A stretch of DNA of 64,000 nt from JAXGOI01 sp040767605 (GCA_040767605.1 JAXGOI010000001.1:744001-808000), one strand, 5' to 3'; counted from the first letter of the stretch, positions 42,709 through 51,891 are shown. A program made the numbers and translations. The notes: generated from the sequence alone by a model not told the origin.

Positions 42709-44076
42709 TTATTCGGCTTCTGTTTGTTCTTCCGCCTTTTTCTCCGTAACGGAAGAAGTTACTTCCCCTAAAACAAATTCTTCGCTTATAACAGCATTAT
42801 TATAAATAAGCTCTTCGGCCTTCATCATTTTTATCCCCTGGGCAATGGTATCCATGGCATTATTCTTCTCTAAGGCCTCCCGGATTTTATCCACGGGCTG
42901 CCAATACTGGGCCGCCATTTTTTCAATATGCTTATCTATATCCTCTTGGCTTACATCAATATCTTCCGCTTTTGCAATAGCCTCTAAAACTAAATCGGTT
43001 TTAACATCGTGAAGAGCCTGGGGAGTATATTGCTGGCGGAGCTGCTCTTCCGTTACTTTGGCATACTGCATATACATATCAAAGCTTAGGCCCTGGCTTT
43101 GGAGGCGATGCTCCATTTCAGCCAAAATATTCTCCACACGGGAATCTACCATTACCTGGGGTATATCCATTTGGGCATTTTCCACCGCTTTTTTTACAAC
43201 CTGGGCTTTAGCGGCCTCTTCCGAGTTATGGTCCATACGGGCCTGCATTTTTTCTTTTATTTCAGCTTTAAGCTGTTCTAAAGTATCGGAATTCTCACTT
43301 ATTTCTTTAGCTAAATCATCATTAAGCTCCGGAAGCTCCTTATGCTTAACACCTTTAATCTCTACCTTAAAGATAGCTTCCTTGCCGGCCAGAGATTTTT
43401 CCTGATAATCCTCGGGAAAAACAACAGTAACATCCTTTTTATCCCCTGCGGCAAGGCCTATTAATTGCTCCTCAAAACCGGGTATAAAGGTATTAGAGCC
43501 TAAAACCAGGCTGTAATCGGCGGCTTCTCCCCCGGGGAAAGCCTCTTCCCCTAAAAAGCCTTTAAAATCTAATACGGCGGTATCTCCGGATTTTAAGGCG
43601 GCCCCTTCGGGAGCGTCTACAAGCTTGGCAAGCCGGCTCCGGGATTTTTCTATTTCTTTTTCAACCTCGGCATCCCCTATGGTAAGGGTTTTTTTCGAGG
43701 CCTCAAGACCGCGGTATTCCCCTAAAACAATTTCCGGCTTAACCGTTACTGTGGCGGTGTAAATCAGGGGTTTATCCTTTTCCATCTGTTTAATCTCCAC
43801 CTGGGGATGGCAAACCGGGTGGAGGTCATGCTTTTTAACCGCCTCCATATAGCTTTTGGCTACCGTGCCCTGGGCGGCCTCTTCTAAAATGGCTTCCATA
43901 CCCACATGATTTTCTAAAACAGATTGCGGCACTTTGCCTTTTCTGAAGCCGGGAATATCTACTTTATTGGCAATTATTTTGCCGGCCAATTTAATATCAA
44001 TTGCCATTTCCTCATAGGGTACCTCAATTTCAAGGATTACCTGATTTTTTTCACCATCTTTAAGCTGAGAATTCAT
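42709..44076 (-). CDS. tig: Trigger factor (ribosome-associated chaperone and prolyl isomerase)
   Basis: 455 residues: N-terminal ribosome-binding domain with the signature PGFRKGKVP (about 39-47), an FKBP-type prolyl isomerase domain (about 160-245, with GDTAVLDFKGFL and SNTFIPGFEEQL) and a C-terminal helical chaperone domain ending in a Glu-rich tail. It holds nascent chains at the ribosome exit. GGAGG precedes the ATG. First gene of the tig-clpP-clpX-lon-engB run. Confidence 0.97.
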   Translation of the reverse strand: MNSQLKDGEKNQVILEIEVPYEEMAIDIKLAGKIIANKVDIPGFRKGKVPQSVLENHVGMEAILEEAAQGTVAKSYMEAVKKHDLHPVCHPQVEIKQMEKDKPLIYTATVTVKPEIVLGEYRGLEASKKTLTIGDAEVEKEIEKSRSRLAKLVDAPEGAALKSGDTAVLDFKGFLGEEAFPGGEAADYSLVLGSNTFIPGFEEQLIGLAAGDKKDVTVVFPEDYQEKSLAGKEAIFKVEIKGVKHKELPELNDDLAKEISENSDTLEQLKAEIKEKMQARMDHNSEEAAKAQVVKKAVENAQMDIPQVMVDSRVENILAEMEHRLQSQGLSFDMYMQYAKVTEEQLRQQYTPQALHDVKTDLVLEAIAKAEDIDVSQEDIDKHIEKMAAQYWQPVDKIREALEKNNAMDTIAQGIKMMKAEELIYNNAVISEEFVLGEVTSSVTEKKAEEQTEAE

Positions 44077-44173
44077 TTTATTCCTCCTTATTTATGCCTC
44101 GCTCTTTTATAGGTAAAGAGCATTAAACTGTTACTTTCTACATACTTTTTACATTTCCTGCCAAAACATACAA

Positions 44174-44198
44174 GAAAATCCCCCTGCCAACGGGGGAT
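44174..44198 (-). terminator. Terminator after the tRNA-Leu/tRNA-Gly pair
   Basis: 7-bp stem ATCCCCC/GGGGGAT (44178-44184 with 44192-44198), followed on the minus strand by TTTC. 12 bases beyond the tRNA-Gly CCA end. Confidence 0.7.
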
Positions 44199-44210
44199 AA
44201 AATAACCCTA

Positions 44211-44285
44211 TGGAGCGGGCAAAGGGATTTGAACCCTCGACTTCGACCTTGGCAAGGTCGCACTCTACCGCTGAGTTATACCCGC
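44211..44285 (-). tRNA. tRNA-Gly (GCC)
   Basis: A full cloverleaf on the minus strand: acceptor GCGGGTA/TGCCCGC with a T discriminator (usual for Gly), D arm ending AACTCAGCGGTAGAGT, anticodon arm CGACCTTGCCAAGGTCG with GCC, and GGTTCAAATCC T arm. CCA is encoded (44211-44213). Confidence 0.97.
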
Positions 44286-44291
44286 AAAGAC

Positions 44292-44373
44292 TGGTGCGGG
44301 AGAAGGGACTTGAACCCCCACGGTTTCCCGCCAGATCCTAAGTCTGGTGCGTCTGCCATTCCGCCACTCCCGC
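44292..44373 (-). tRNA. tRNA-Leu (TAG)
   Basis: Minus strand class II tRNA: acceptor GCGGGAG/CTCCCGC, anticodon loop CTTAGGA with TAG, a long variable arm (GCGGGAAACCGT), T arm GGTTCAAGTCC, and encoded CCA at 44292-44295. Six bases upstream of tRNA-Gly. Confidence 0.97.
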
Positions 44374-44396
44374 CTTCTCCAATCGCCGCAAAAATA

Positions 44397-44425
44397 ATTT
44401 TAACATATTTATTTTTTATCGTCAA
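44397..44425 (-). promoter_or_regulatory. Promoter of tRNA-Leu/tRNA-Gly
   Basis: Minus strand TTGACG (44420-44425), 17-base spacer, TAAAAT (44397-44402), about 24 bases before the tRNA-Leu 5' end. Confidence 0.85.
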
Positions 44426-44600
44426 GCAAATAGATAGTTGGCGGCCCGGCTATATTAGGCTTTCCTTTCTCAGCCCCTAAAGCTTTAACAGCCTCTTTTT
44501 TCTCTTAAAAAATTAAGGCGCTTTTTAATCTAAAACAGAGCTATAAAATAAAACCCAAAGCCCACTCTTTATTTTAAGCCTTTTTGGCCTAAAAATACCC
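44426..44600. other. Gene-free interval between divergent tRNA and peptidase promoters
   Basis: The 360 bases between tRNA-Leu and the M20 gene hold the two divergent promoters listed here. The middle is AT-rich with no ORF or structure that I can support. Confidence 0.4.
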
Positions 44601-44631
44601 TTGACATTAAGGCAAAACCAGAGAGTATACT
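44601..44631 (+). promoter_or_regulatory. Promoter of the M20 peptidase gene
   Basis: Perfect TTGACA (44601-44606), and TATACT (44626-44631) at a long 19-base spacing, or AGTATA at 17. The leader would be about 95 bases. Confidence 0.55.
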
Positions 44632-44734
44632 TAATTTGGCTTAATTTACCTTTACTTATTCTTATCTAATTATTCTTATTTATAATTTAAATCGTCTGGA
44701 GCCTTTGAGCTAAAATTTTAAAGGAGCTGATAAA

Positions 44735-45934
44735 ATGGCGGAAGAAATCTTAAACAAGGCGGAAAAGGATTTGCTTTCAAAAATCGATGAAAAAGAATTA
44801 ATTAATTTTTTACAAAAAGCTGTTCAAAGCAATAGCGAAAACCCCCCGGGGAATGAAAAGGAAATTGCCTTTCTCTTTAAGGAAAAACTGGAGAGCCTGG
44901 GCCTTAAGGTGCAAATGCAGGAGGTTGAAAAAGACCGCTTTAATGTAATTGCCCTCCTCCCCGGGGAAAGCCATGAAGAGCTGCTTTTTAACGGCCATTT
45001 AGATACCGTTAAAATCGGAACCCCGGGTAATTGGACAAAAGACCCTCTTGGGGCGGAGATTTTTGAAAATAAGCTTTATGGCAGGGGCTCCTGCGATATG
45101 AAATCCGGCCTTTCGGCCATGGTTTTTGCTCTGGAGGCTTTGGTAAAAAGCAATCTTCCCCGTAAAAAAAGTATTTTATTTACAGCGGTTATTGATGAAG
45201 AGGTTTATTTTAAAGGAACTCAGGCCTTAATTGATGCCGATATTTTAAAAAACTGTACCAGGGCCTATATAAGCGAGCCTACTTCTTTAGGTATAGCCAG
45301 CTGCCTGCAGGGTGCCGCGGAATTTACCGCCAGGGTATACGGTAAATCCGCCCATTCCGGCATGGCGGAACTGGGTATAAACGCTATATTTCATATGAAT
45401 AAAATTATTTCTGCCCTGGAGGAATACCATCTTTCTTTAGAGCAAATAGGGGACCGCCTGGGCCTGGGGGTTAACCCCTCCCTTAATATCGGCAAAATCC
45501 AGGGGGGCACCGGGGTAATTTTAGTGCCGGATTATTGCCAAATAGAATTTGACCGTCAGGTTTTGCCCGGCGAGAATATGGAGGAAGTTATTGCCGAAAT
45601 AGAAAATCTGTTTAAAAGGGTTTGCCAAAAAGAAGGCATTAAGGGAGAGCTGATTTGCAATCAATATTTTAGCAGCTGGCAGGTATCAAAGGAACACCCT
45701 GTTGTTAAAGCCTTGGAAAGCTGCCATAAAAAAGCCACCGGGAACCCTGCTGCGGAAATGATGTTTAGAGCCTATTGCGAGGTGGAAATGGTAGATAGGC
45801 TGAATATTCCCGGGGCTGTTTACGGCCCGGGTAATATTTTACAGGCTCATAGGCCCGATGAATTTGTTAATATTGATGAGGTTATAAGCGCGGCCAAGAC
45901 TTATGCTTTACTGGCATATGATTTTGTTAAATAG
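44735..45934 (+). CDS. M20-family metallopeptidase (ArgE/DapE/acetylornithine deacetylase type)
   Basis: 399 residues. Metal-binding motifs FNGHLDTV (His/Asp about 88-90), GRGSCDMKSGLSAM and TAVIDEEVYFKGT (catalytic Glu pair) are complete, and a dimerisation domain (about 190-300) with KSAHSGMAELG is inserted. Family members cleave amide bonds of N-acyl amino acids or dipeptides with two zinc ions. The exact substrate cannot be told; the sequence is closest in feel to the YgeY/ArgE group. Monocistronic, with a good AAAGGAG site and its own promoter. Confidence 0.88.
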   Translation: MAEEILNKAEKDLLSKIDEKELINFLQKAVQSNSENPPGNEKEIAFLFKEKLESLGLKVQMQEVEKDRFNVIALLPGESHEELLFNGHLDTVKIGTPGNWTKDPLGAEIFENKLYGRGSCDMKSGLSAMVFALEALVKSNLPRKKSILFTAVIDEEVYFKGTQALIDADILKNCTRAYISEPTSLGIASCLQGAAEFTARVYGKSAHSGMAELGINAIFHMNKIISALEEYHLSLEQIGDRLGLGVNPSLNIGKIQGGTGVILVPDYCQIEFDRQVLPGENMEEVIAEIENLFKRVCQKEGIKGELICNQYFSSWQVSKEHPVVKALESCHKKATGNPAAEMMFRAYCEVEMVDRLNIPGAVYGPGNILQAHRPDEFVNIDEVISAAKTYALLAYDFVK

Positions 45935-46061
45935 GCTTTTTGCCTAATTACACCTAAGCATATACCAAAAAGTTTAAATAAAAACCGCCGAATAATCAAA
46001 ATTATATTAAAGGCCAATATAAATGATTTTGGCTAAGAATTTTACCAAATAAAATAAAATA

Positions 46062-46091
46062 AAAAAGCCAGCTTATATAAGCTGGCTTTTT
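46062..46091. terminator. Palindromic bidirectional terminator between the M20 gene and tRNA-Lys
   Basis: Perfect 30-base palindrome with A5 and T5 ends. It can terminate both the plus-strand M20 transcript and the minus-strand tRNA-Lys transcript; its last base touches the encoded CCA of the tRNA. Confidence 0.85.
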
Positions 46092-46166
46092 GGTGAGCCA
46101 TCGGCGACTCGAACGCCGGACACCCTGATTAAAAGTCAGGTGCTCTACCTGCTGAGCTAATGGCTC
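46091..46166 (-). tRNA. tRNA-Lys (TTT)
   Basis: Minus strand cloverleaf: acceptor GAGCCAT/ATGGCTC, D arm TAGCTCAGCAGGTAGAGCA, anticodon loop CTTTTAA with TTT, T arm GGCGTTCGAGTCGCC, encoded CCA at the 3' end. Confidence 0.97.
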
Positions 46167-46178
46167 GCACAGTTAAAT

Positions 46179-46207
46179 ATTTTACTATACTTTATTAACC
46201 TTGTCAA
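46179..46207 (-). promoter_or_regulatory. Promoter of tRNA-Lys
   Basis: Minus strand perfect TTGACA (46202-46207), 17-base spacer, TAAAAT (46179-46184), 12 bases before the tRNA 5' end. Confidence 0.85.
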
Positions 46208-46228
46208 TAAAATTCTTCTCTTGGCAAA

Positions 46229-46257
46229 TAAAAATAAAGCCGCCTTTAGGCGGCTTT
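46229..46257 (-). terminator. Terminator after purA
   Basis: Perfect 9-bp stem AAAGCCGCC/GGCGGCTTT (46236-46244 with 46249-46257), TTTA loop; on the minus strand followed by TATTTTTATTTG. Confidence 0.85.
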
Positions 46258-46270
46258 AAAATTCTTAGCT

Positions 46271-47551
46271 TTAATAGAGCTCGTTTACAACAATAGTTTC
46301 TCCTCTTTCGGGGCCAACTGCAACAATATTTATTTTTACCCCGCAAAATTCCTCAATTCTTCTCAGGTATTTTTTGGCATTCTCCGGCAATTCTTCTATA
46401 GAGCGGCACTTTGTAATATCCTCATTCCAGCCGGGGAGGCTTTCATAAACCGGGGCGCATTCCGCCAAAATTTCCAAATCCCCGGGGAAGTTCTCTAAAA
46501 CCTTATCCCGGTATTTATAAGCCACGCAAAGCTTAAGCTCTTTTAAACCGCTTAAAACATCCAGCTTTGTAATGGCTAAATCTGTTAAGCCGTTTATCAT
46601 CGCGCTATAACGCAAAACTATTCCGTCCAGCCAGCCGCAGCGGCGGGGCCTGCCTGTTGTGGTTCCAAATTCATGGCCCTTATCCCTAATGGCGCTCCCG
46701 GTGGCATCTAATAATTCCGTGGGGAAGGGGCCATCCCCAACCCTTGTTGTATAGGCCTTAACTATACCCAACACTCTGTTGATTTTTGTCGGCCCCACCC
46801 CGGCGCCGGTGCATACGCCGCCGGCAATAGGGTAAGATGATGTTACATAGGGGTATGTGCCATGGTCAATATCTAAAAGAGTACCTTGGGCGCCTTCAAA
46901 AAGCACCCTTCTCTTTTCATCTATGGCCTTATTTATTATATAGGCGGTATCCGCAACATAGGGAGCAATACGCTCTTTATAATAGGCATAAAGCTCAATT
47001 ATTTCCCCCTCGTTTACAGGGGGCTGGCCATAGCTGGCCAAAAAGCGGTTTTTTTCCTCCACATTTTGATGCAGCTTATTTAAAAAAACTTCCCAGTTAA
47101 ATAAATCCGCCAGGCGCAGGCCGCAACGGGCATATTTATCGGTATAGGCCGGGCCTATGCCCCGCTTGGTTGTGCCGATTTTTTTATCCCCTTTAAGCTC
47201 TTCCTGGAGGGCATCAATTATATAGTGGTAAGGCATAATCATTTGGGCCCTGTCGGAAATCAGTAAATTATCCGCCGGAATACCCCTTTGGGCTAAATCA
47301 TCAATTTCTTTTAAGATAATGCCTAAATCCACCACAACACCATTAGCGACAATACAGGAAACATCCGGGTATAAAATACCCGAAGGAATAAGATGCAGCT
47401 TATATATATCATCCCCGGTAACTACGGTATGACCGGCATTGCTTCCCCCCTGGCAGCGAACAACCATCTCCGCCTTGGAGGCAAGAAAATCAATAATCTT
47501 CCCTTTGCCTTCGTCTCCCCATTGGGCGCCAACTATTACAACCGTAGTCAT
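46271..47551 (-). CDS. purA: Adenylosuccinate synthetase
   Basis: 426 residues from ATG 47551, which has GAGG 8 bases upstream; a GTG at 47560 is too close to that site. The GTP-binding P-loop GAQWGDEGKGK, IMP-binding SNAGHTVV, and TTTGRPRRCGWLD motifs are intact. It converts IMP and aspartate to adenylosuccinate, the first committed step to AMP. It stands alone between tRNA-Lys and the VanW gene; in Bacillus purA also lies near dnaC (dnaB) and rplI. Confidence 0.97.
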   Translation of the reverse strand: MTTVVIVGAQWGDEGKGKIIDFLASKAEMVVRCQGGSNAGHTVVTGDDIYKLHLIPSGILYPDVSCIVANGVVVDLGIILKEIDDLAQRGIPADNLLISDRAQMIMPYHYIIDALQEELKGDKKIGTTKRGIGPAYTDKYARCGLRLADLFNWEVFLNKLHQNVEEKNRFLASYGQPPVNEGEIIELYAYYKERIAPYVADTAYIINKAIDEKRRVLFEGAQGTLLDIDHGTYPYVTSSYPIAGGVCTGAGVGPTKINRVLGIVKAYTTRVGDGPFPTELLDATGSAIRDKGHEFGTTTGRPRRCGWLDGIVLRYSAMINGLTDLAITKLDVLSGLKELKLCVAYKYRDKVLENFPGDLEILAECAPVYESLPGWNEDITKCRSIEELPENAKKYLRRIEEFCGVKINIVAVGPERGETIVVNELY

Positions 47552-47637
47552 GCAAAGCACCTCTTTCTCTCATAAAGCGATTGGGTTATTAATGCCCACA
47601 CCCATTTATATTAGCAGAATAGAGCCGCTTTGTCAAT

Positions 47638-48807
47638 TTAAGCAATCCGCCAAAGCCCCACCTCCAAAGAGTTTAAATCCACTCTGCAGACAATCATAAT
47701 CTTACTTTCCGTATCATTTTTAAAGCGGAAATCCTTTGAGCCGTAGGCAACCGTGGCATCTTTGCCCAAAGGGATATAATCAACAGCCCGGCTATGGGGG
47801 TGGCGCTCTAAAACCGGGAGTTTGGCCTCTAATACCCCGTTATAAAGAGTGCTGGATACCTGACAAACCCCGCCTCCGTAACCCAGCTCCTTTTCCCCGT
47901 AAGAAAATATTATGGCTTTTAAATAACCCCTTTGAGGAGTTCTTTCTCCCACCCTATTATTAAAAGAAAAGTTTTCCCCCGGGGCTATTACGGCCCCGTT
48001 TAAGGCCGCTGCCGAAAGCTTTAAATTAACTGTCCGGTTTTTATCTCCAGAATTAAATTTACTTATAAAGCTCCCTAAAAGCCGGGGGATTAAAGAAAGC
48101 TCTTTTGCCACATCCTCTTTTATCAGCCGGTAAAGGCTATCCGCCGTTCCCGGGGCCGGGGCTTTTACCCCATATATTTCAGGGTTTAAAACAATTTCCA
48201 AATAAGTATAATTTTCATCCCAAAAGCCTTCCATACTTAAATAGGCTAAATTTTCCCCGTTTATATAGCTTATGCCGTTTAAAATAGTTAAAGGCTTTAC
48301 CCCTTTTACTTTAGTAAAGAGAACCGGAGGTGTTTTAAGTATATTTTCGTCGTTTTTTAAACCCTCGCCTATTATACCCCCGTCTATTATACCCCTCTCT
48401 ATTATGCTATCTTCTATTTTGCTATCTTCTATTTTACCCCCCTCTATTATGTCTATTTCTATTGGATTATCTTCACTATTTTTATAAGCCGGGTTTTCCT
48501 GAAAAAAATAAATATAATCCAGCCTGGGGTGAAAGGCTGCGGCTATGCCCCCGGCATAATAAAAAACCAAACCGCTTTCCTGATGCCATTCCACAGCCGC
48601 CCCCGCCTCCCAGCTGATTTCCCTCAGGGGCAATAAAGGCGGCTCTCCCTTTAAAACCCGGCATTGCCCCTCCCAAATTTGCTCCTGTAATTGAAAAGTT
48701 ATAACAGGCTCTGTTGCCGCCTGAGCTCGAATAGGAGAAAAAAGGAAAATTAAAGCCGGCAAAAGGCAGATTATAAGAGCCATAAGTTTAAAAAGTTTTT
48801 TTAGCAT
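47638..48807 (-). CDS. Secreted VanW-domain protein with repeat-expanded linker
   Basis: About 389 residues from ATG 48807 (MLKKLFK). A signal peptide or N-terminal anchor (about 1-30) is followed by a copper-amine-oxidase-N-like module (CRVLKGEPPLLPLREISWEAG), a 35-residue linker of Ile/Glu/Asp/Gly pentads made from a 15-bp tandem repeat, and a VanW domain (about 245-385: NFSFNNRVGERTPQRGY, GYGGGVCQVSSTLYN, HPHSRAVDYIPLGKDATV). VanW proteins are found in glycopeptide-resistance loci and more widely in Clostridia; their function is not settled, probably linked to the cell wall outside the membrane. No van genes are near. Confidence 0.88.
   Translation of the reverse strand: MLKKLFKLMALIICLLPALIFLFSPIRAQAATEPVITFQLQEQIWEGQCRVLKGEPPLLPLREISWEAGAAVEWHQESGLVFYYAGGIAAAFHPRLDYIYFFQENPAYKNSEDNPIEIDIIEGGKIEDSKIEDSIIERGIIDGGIIGEGLKNDENILKTPPVLFTKVKGVKPLTILNGISYINGENLAYLSMEGFWDENYTYLEIVLNPEIYGVKAPAPGTADSLYRLIKEDVAKELSLIPRLLGSFISKFNSGDKNRTVNLKLSAAALNGAVIAPGENFSFNNRVGERTPQRGYLKAIIFSYGEKELGYGGGVCQVSSTLYNGVLEAKLPVLERHPHSRAVDYIPLGKDATVAYGSKDFRFKNDTESKIMIVCRVDLNSLEVGLWRIA
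48371..48475 (-). repeat. 15-bp tandem repeat in the VanW gene, seven units
   Basis: Units begin ATTAT/ATTTT at 48371, 48386, 48401, 48416, 48431, 48446 and 48461, each 15 bases, more diverged than those in rng and maf. They encode pentads such as IIDGG, IIERG and KIEDS. The last unit contains TCTATTGGATTAT (48458-48470), identical to the rng repeat core. Confidence 0.9.
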
Positions 48808-48968
48808 AATACCACAACCTTTCTCCCTCCAATTATAAAAGGCCCCGGGAGAAAAACACCTCAAACCCTGTCGAAGGCTTAATAATATATTCCCCCTTAA
48901 TCAGGCAAAAAGTTTTTAAATACTCACTTAAGCATCTAAATATTTTTAAATAATTTATTTTTAACAGT

Positions 48969-50435
48969 TTATCTCCAAAAATTATTTTTATAAATCTTTC
49001 TCCAAAGGGCCGTATTAGGAAGAGCAAAGGAGGCGGGGTTAAATACCGGGTCTTTACCGGCTTTAAGCTGCCCCTCAAAATCTTCCAGTAAAATAAGAGC
49101 GGGGCGGTGAAGAATTATAATTGCGATTATATTTATCCAGGCCATTATACCTACCCCCATATCCCCAAGGGCCCAGGCGGCCTCCGTTGGGGAAACGGCG
49201 GATAAAAATACAAAAACAATCCCAGCGGCTCTTAAAATAAAAATAAAAACTCCTCTTAATTTAGGCTTTTTATTAAAAAGATAAGTTAAATTACTCTCCG
49301 CATGATAAAAATAAACCGGTATGGATGTAAAAGCAAAAAAACCCAGAAAAACCGCGACAAGGCTCCCCCCCCAGCCGTGGAAAACTGTGGAAATTGCCGC
49401 CTGAACATAGGCGGCCCCCATTTCCGCCTGGGGTAAATTATTTATTATAAGCCTGCCTGTATTTAAATCCAGCACATTATAGCAGTCGGTTAAAAGCACC
49501 ATAAAGCCGGTGGCGGAGCAAACAAATAAAGTATCAATATACACCGCCAGGGTTTGGGCAAGGCCCTGTTTAACCGGGTGGCTTACCTCGGTTGCCGCCG
49601 CCGAGTGGGGGATTGTTCCCTGGCCTGCCTCATTTGAAAATGTTCCCCGCCTTATTCCCCAGGCGATGGCATGGCCCATAATCCCCCCAAAGGCGGGGCC
49701 AAGGCCAAAAGCGCCTTTAAATATCTCCCCCAAAACCCGGGGCAGGGCTTGAAAATTAACTAAAATTATTATAAAAGCCAAAATAAGATAGCCCCCCGCC
49801 ATAAAAGGGGCCGCTATTTGAGAAACCCCGGCTATTCTTTTTATACCCCCAAAAATTATATATGCCGTTAAAAGAGCAATTACAGCCCCTGTAAAAATTG
49901 AAGGTATTTGCCAGGCGTTTTTAAAGGCAATTGCAATATTATTGGCCTGCAGGCCGGTAAAAAGCAGGCCGCAGCAGGGTATGGCGGCAAGGGCAAAAAA
50001 AATACCGTAGGCCTTTAAACCCATGCCGTATTCTATATAATAAGCGGGGCCGCCCCTGTATTCGCCGTCAATTTCCACCTTCCAGAGCTGGGCTAAAACC
50101 GCCTCAATAAAGGCTGAGGCCGCCCCTAAAAAGGCAATCAGCCACATCCAAAACAAAGCCCCCGGGCCCCCCATATATATAGCTATGGCAGTTCCGGCAA
50201 TATTGCCCGTCCCCACCGTGCCGGAAACCGCCATAAAAAGAGCCTGAAGGGCGGAAATACCGGAAGAAGAGCCCTTTGTATTAAAAACCGCCTTAATCAT
50301 GGGGGCTAAAAGCCTTATTTGTAAAAAACCGGAACGAAGGGTAAAATAAATGCCGGAGCAAAGAAAAAGGGCAATTAAAAACGGGCTCCAGATTATTTTA
50401 GCGTTTATTAACTTTATAAGGCAGATTAAATCCAT
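48969..50435 (-). CDS. Sodium:alanine/glycine symporter (AGCS family)
   Basis: 488 residues with about eleven membrane helices. Family signatures SGTVGTGNIAGTAIAIYMGGPGALFWMW (a segment from about residue 70) and IRRGTFSNEAGQGTIPHSAAA-type motif (about 265) are clear. It imports alanine or glycine with sodium. A sodium-coupled carrier fits with a V-type ATPase that may be sodium-pumping, but that link is inference. Divergent from ilvC; no operon partner. Confidence 0.93.
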   Translation of the reverse strand: MDLICLIKLINAKIIWSPFLIALFLCSGIYFTLRSGFLQIRLLAPMIKAVFNTKGSSSGISALQALFMAVSGTVGTGNIAGTAIAIYMGGPGALFWMWLIAFLGAASAFIEAVLAQLWKVEIDGEYRGGPAYYIEYGMGLKAYGIFFALAAIPCCGLLFTGLQANNIAIAFKNAWQIPSIFTGAVIALLTAYIIFGGIKRIAGVSQIAAPFMAGGYLILAFIIILVNFQALPRVLGEIFKGAFGLGPAFGGIMGHAIAWGIRRGTFSNEAGQGTIPHSAAATEVSHPVKQGLAQTLAVYIDTLFVCSATGFMVLLTDCYNVLDLNTGRLIINNLPQAEMGAAYVQAAISTVFHGWGGSLVAVFLGFFAFTSIPVYFYHAESNLTYLFNKKPKLRGVFIFILRAAGIVFVFLSAVSPTEAAWALGDMGVGIMAWINIIAIIILHRPALILLEDFEGQLKAGKDPVFNPASFALPNTALWRKIYKNNFWR

Positions 50436-50516
50436 ATTCTTCCCCCGGCCTGTAAAGAATTAAAATATTTAATAATCACTCTATAATAAAAAATAAGCCT
50501 AAAAACAATAAAAGCC

Positions 50517-50546
50517 TTGAAACATTTAAGAGTACCATGATAGAAT
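50517..50546 (+). promoter_or_regulatory. Promoter of ilvC
   Basis: TTGAAA (50517-50522), 18-base spacer, TAGAAT (50541-50546). The leader is about 60 bases, too short for a T-box. Confidence 0.6.
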
Positions 50547-50613
50547 ATATAGATAAAATAATATTTTCCCGGTGGCTTGCCACTTGGCAAATAAAAATAT
50601 GGGAGGTATAATA

Positions 50614-51609
50614 ATGGCTCAGATGTATTATGATAAAGATGCCAACCTGGCCTTACTTAAAGGCAAAAAAATTGCCATTGTCGGCTATGGCAGCCAGGGC
50701 CATGCCCAGGCGCAGAATTTAAAGGAAAGCGGCCTAGATGTAATTGTGGCTCAAAGAAAGGGCTCCCTTAATTATGACAGAGCTATTGAAGCCGGTATGA
50801 CTGTCGCTTCTGTTGCAGAAGCCGCTGAAGCGGCTGATTATATTCAAATTCTTCTCCCTGATGAGGTTCAGGCCCGGGTCTATAAGGCGGAGATTCTCCC
50901 CCATTTAAAGCCCGGTAATGTTTTAGGCTTTTCTCATGGGTTTAATATTCATTTTGGCCAGATTAACCCCCCTGAGGATATTGATGTTGTAATGATTGCC
51001 CCGAAGGGCCCCGGTCATTTAGTACGCCGGGTTTATACTCAGGGCGGCGGCGTGCCTGCTCTTATTGCCATTGAGCAAGATGCCTCCGGCCAGGCCCATG
51101 GCTTAGCAATGGCCTATGCAAAGGGTATTGGGGCTACCAGAGCCGGCGTTATAGAAACCACATTTAAAGAAGAAACCGAAACGGACCTCTTCGGAGAACA
51201 GGCAGTGCTTTGCGGCGGCGCCTCCCATTTAGTTATGGCAGGCTTTGAAACCCTGGTAGATGCAGGCTATCAGCCGGAAATTGCCTATTTTGAATGCCTG
51301 CATGAGCTTAAATTAATTGTAGACCTTATGTATGAAGACGGCATAAGCAATATGCGTTATTCTATTAGCGATACCGCCGAATGGGGCGATCTTATCTCAG
51401 GCCCCAGAATTGTAACTGATGAAACCAAAAAAGAAATGAAAAAGATTTTAAACGAAATTCAAAACGGTTATTTTGCCAAAAACTGGATTTTGGAAAACCA
51501 GGCCGGGCGCCCTCAATTTAATGCCCTGGCAAAAGCCGGCAAAAACCACCCTATAGAAATTGTAGGCAAAAGGCTGAGAGATATGATGTCCTGGCTTAAA
51601 AAGAAATAA
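50614..51609 (+). CDS. ilvC: Ketol-acid reductoisomerase (class I)
   Basis: 331 residues from ATG 50614, with GGGAGG 7 bases upstream; an in-frame start at 50572 lacks a site. Rossmann motif GYGSQGHAQAQN and cofactor loop QRKGSLNYDRA indicate NADPH preference; magnesium-binding acids are in TDLFGEQAVLCGG and ECLHELKLIVDLMYE. It isomerises and reduces acetolactate and acetohydroxybutyrate in valine, leucine and isoleucine synthesis. It is a single gene here; the other ilv/leu genes except ilvA are outside the window. Confidence 0.97.
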   Translation: MAQMYYDKDANLALLKGKKIAIVGYGSQGHAQAQNLKESGLDVIVAQRKGSLNYDRAIEAGMTVASVAEAAEAADYIQILLPDEVQARVYKAEILPHLKPGNVLGFSHGFNIHFGQINPPEDIDVVMIAPKGPGHLVRRVYTQGGGVPALIAIEQDASGQAHGLAMAYAKGIGATRAGVIETTFKEETETDLFGEQAVLCGGASHLVMAGFETLVDAGYQPEIAYFECLHELKLIVDLMYEDGISNMRYSISDTAEWGDLISGPRIVTDETKKEMKKILNEIQNGYFAKNWILENQAGRPQFNALAKAGKNHPIEIVGKRLRDMMSWLKKK

Positions 51610-51660
51610 GCCGGCCTTTATACTGTATGCCAAAACCCGGCAATATAAGCTAAACAAAAT

Positions 51661-51706
51661 AAAAAGACTTTTTTATTAGTTTTAATAAAAAAGTCTTTTT
51701 TCTTAT
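51661..51706 (+). terminator. Terminator after ilvC
   Basis: Perfect 18-bp stem (51661-51678 with 51683-51700), GTTT loop, followed by TTCTTATTT. AT-rich but long. Confidence 0.85.
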
Positions 51707-51891
51707 TTATTTTATGTTAGCCCTTTAATTTTAAAGAGCGGGAAGTTTTTTGCCGGGGCGCTTACCCTTAAGCGGCAAATAGAATAGTTTTACTTGAGCA
51801 GCTTTACTAAAATAGTTTTTTATTCCGGCCCTAATCATGCGGTTCCTCGAAACAGAGCCCTTTAATTATAAGCGGCCTTATCAGGGTAAAT

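Noticed and set aside
48371..48475. CRISPR-like or phage-type repeats
   Set aside because: The 15-bp units are contiguous, in frame within ORFs and without spacers, so they are tandem minisatellites, not CRISPR.
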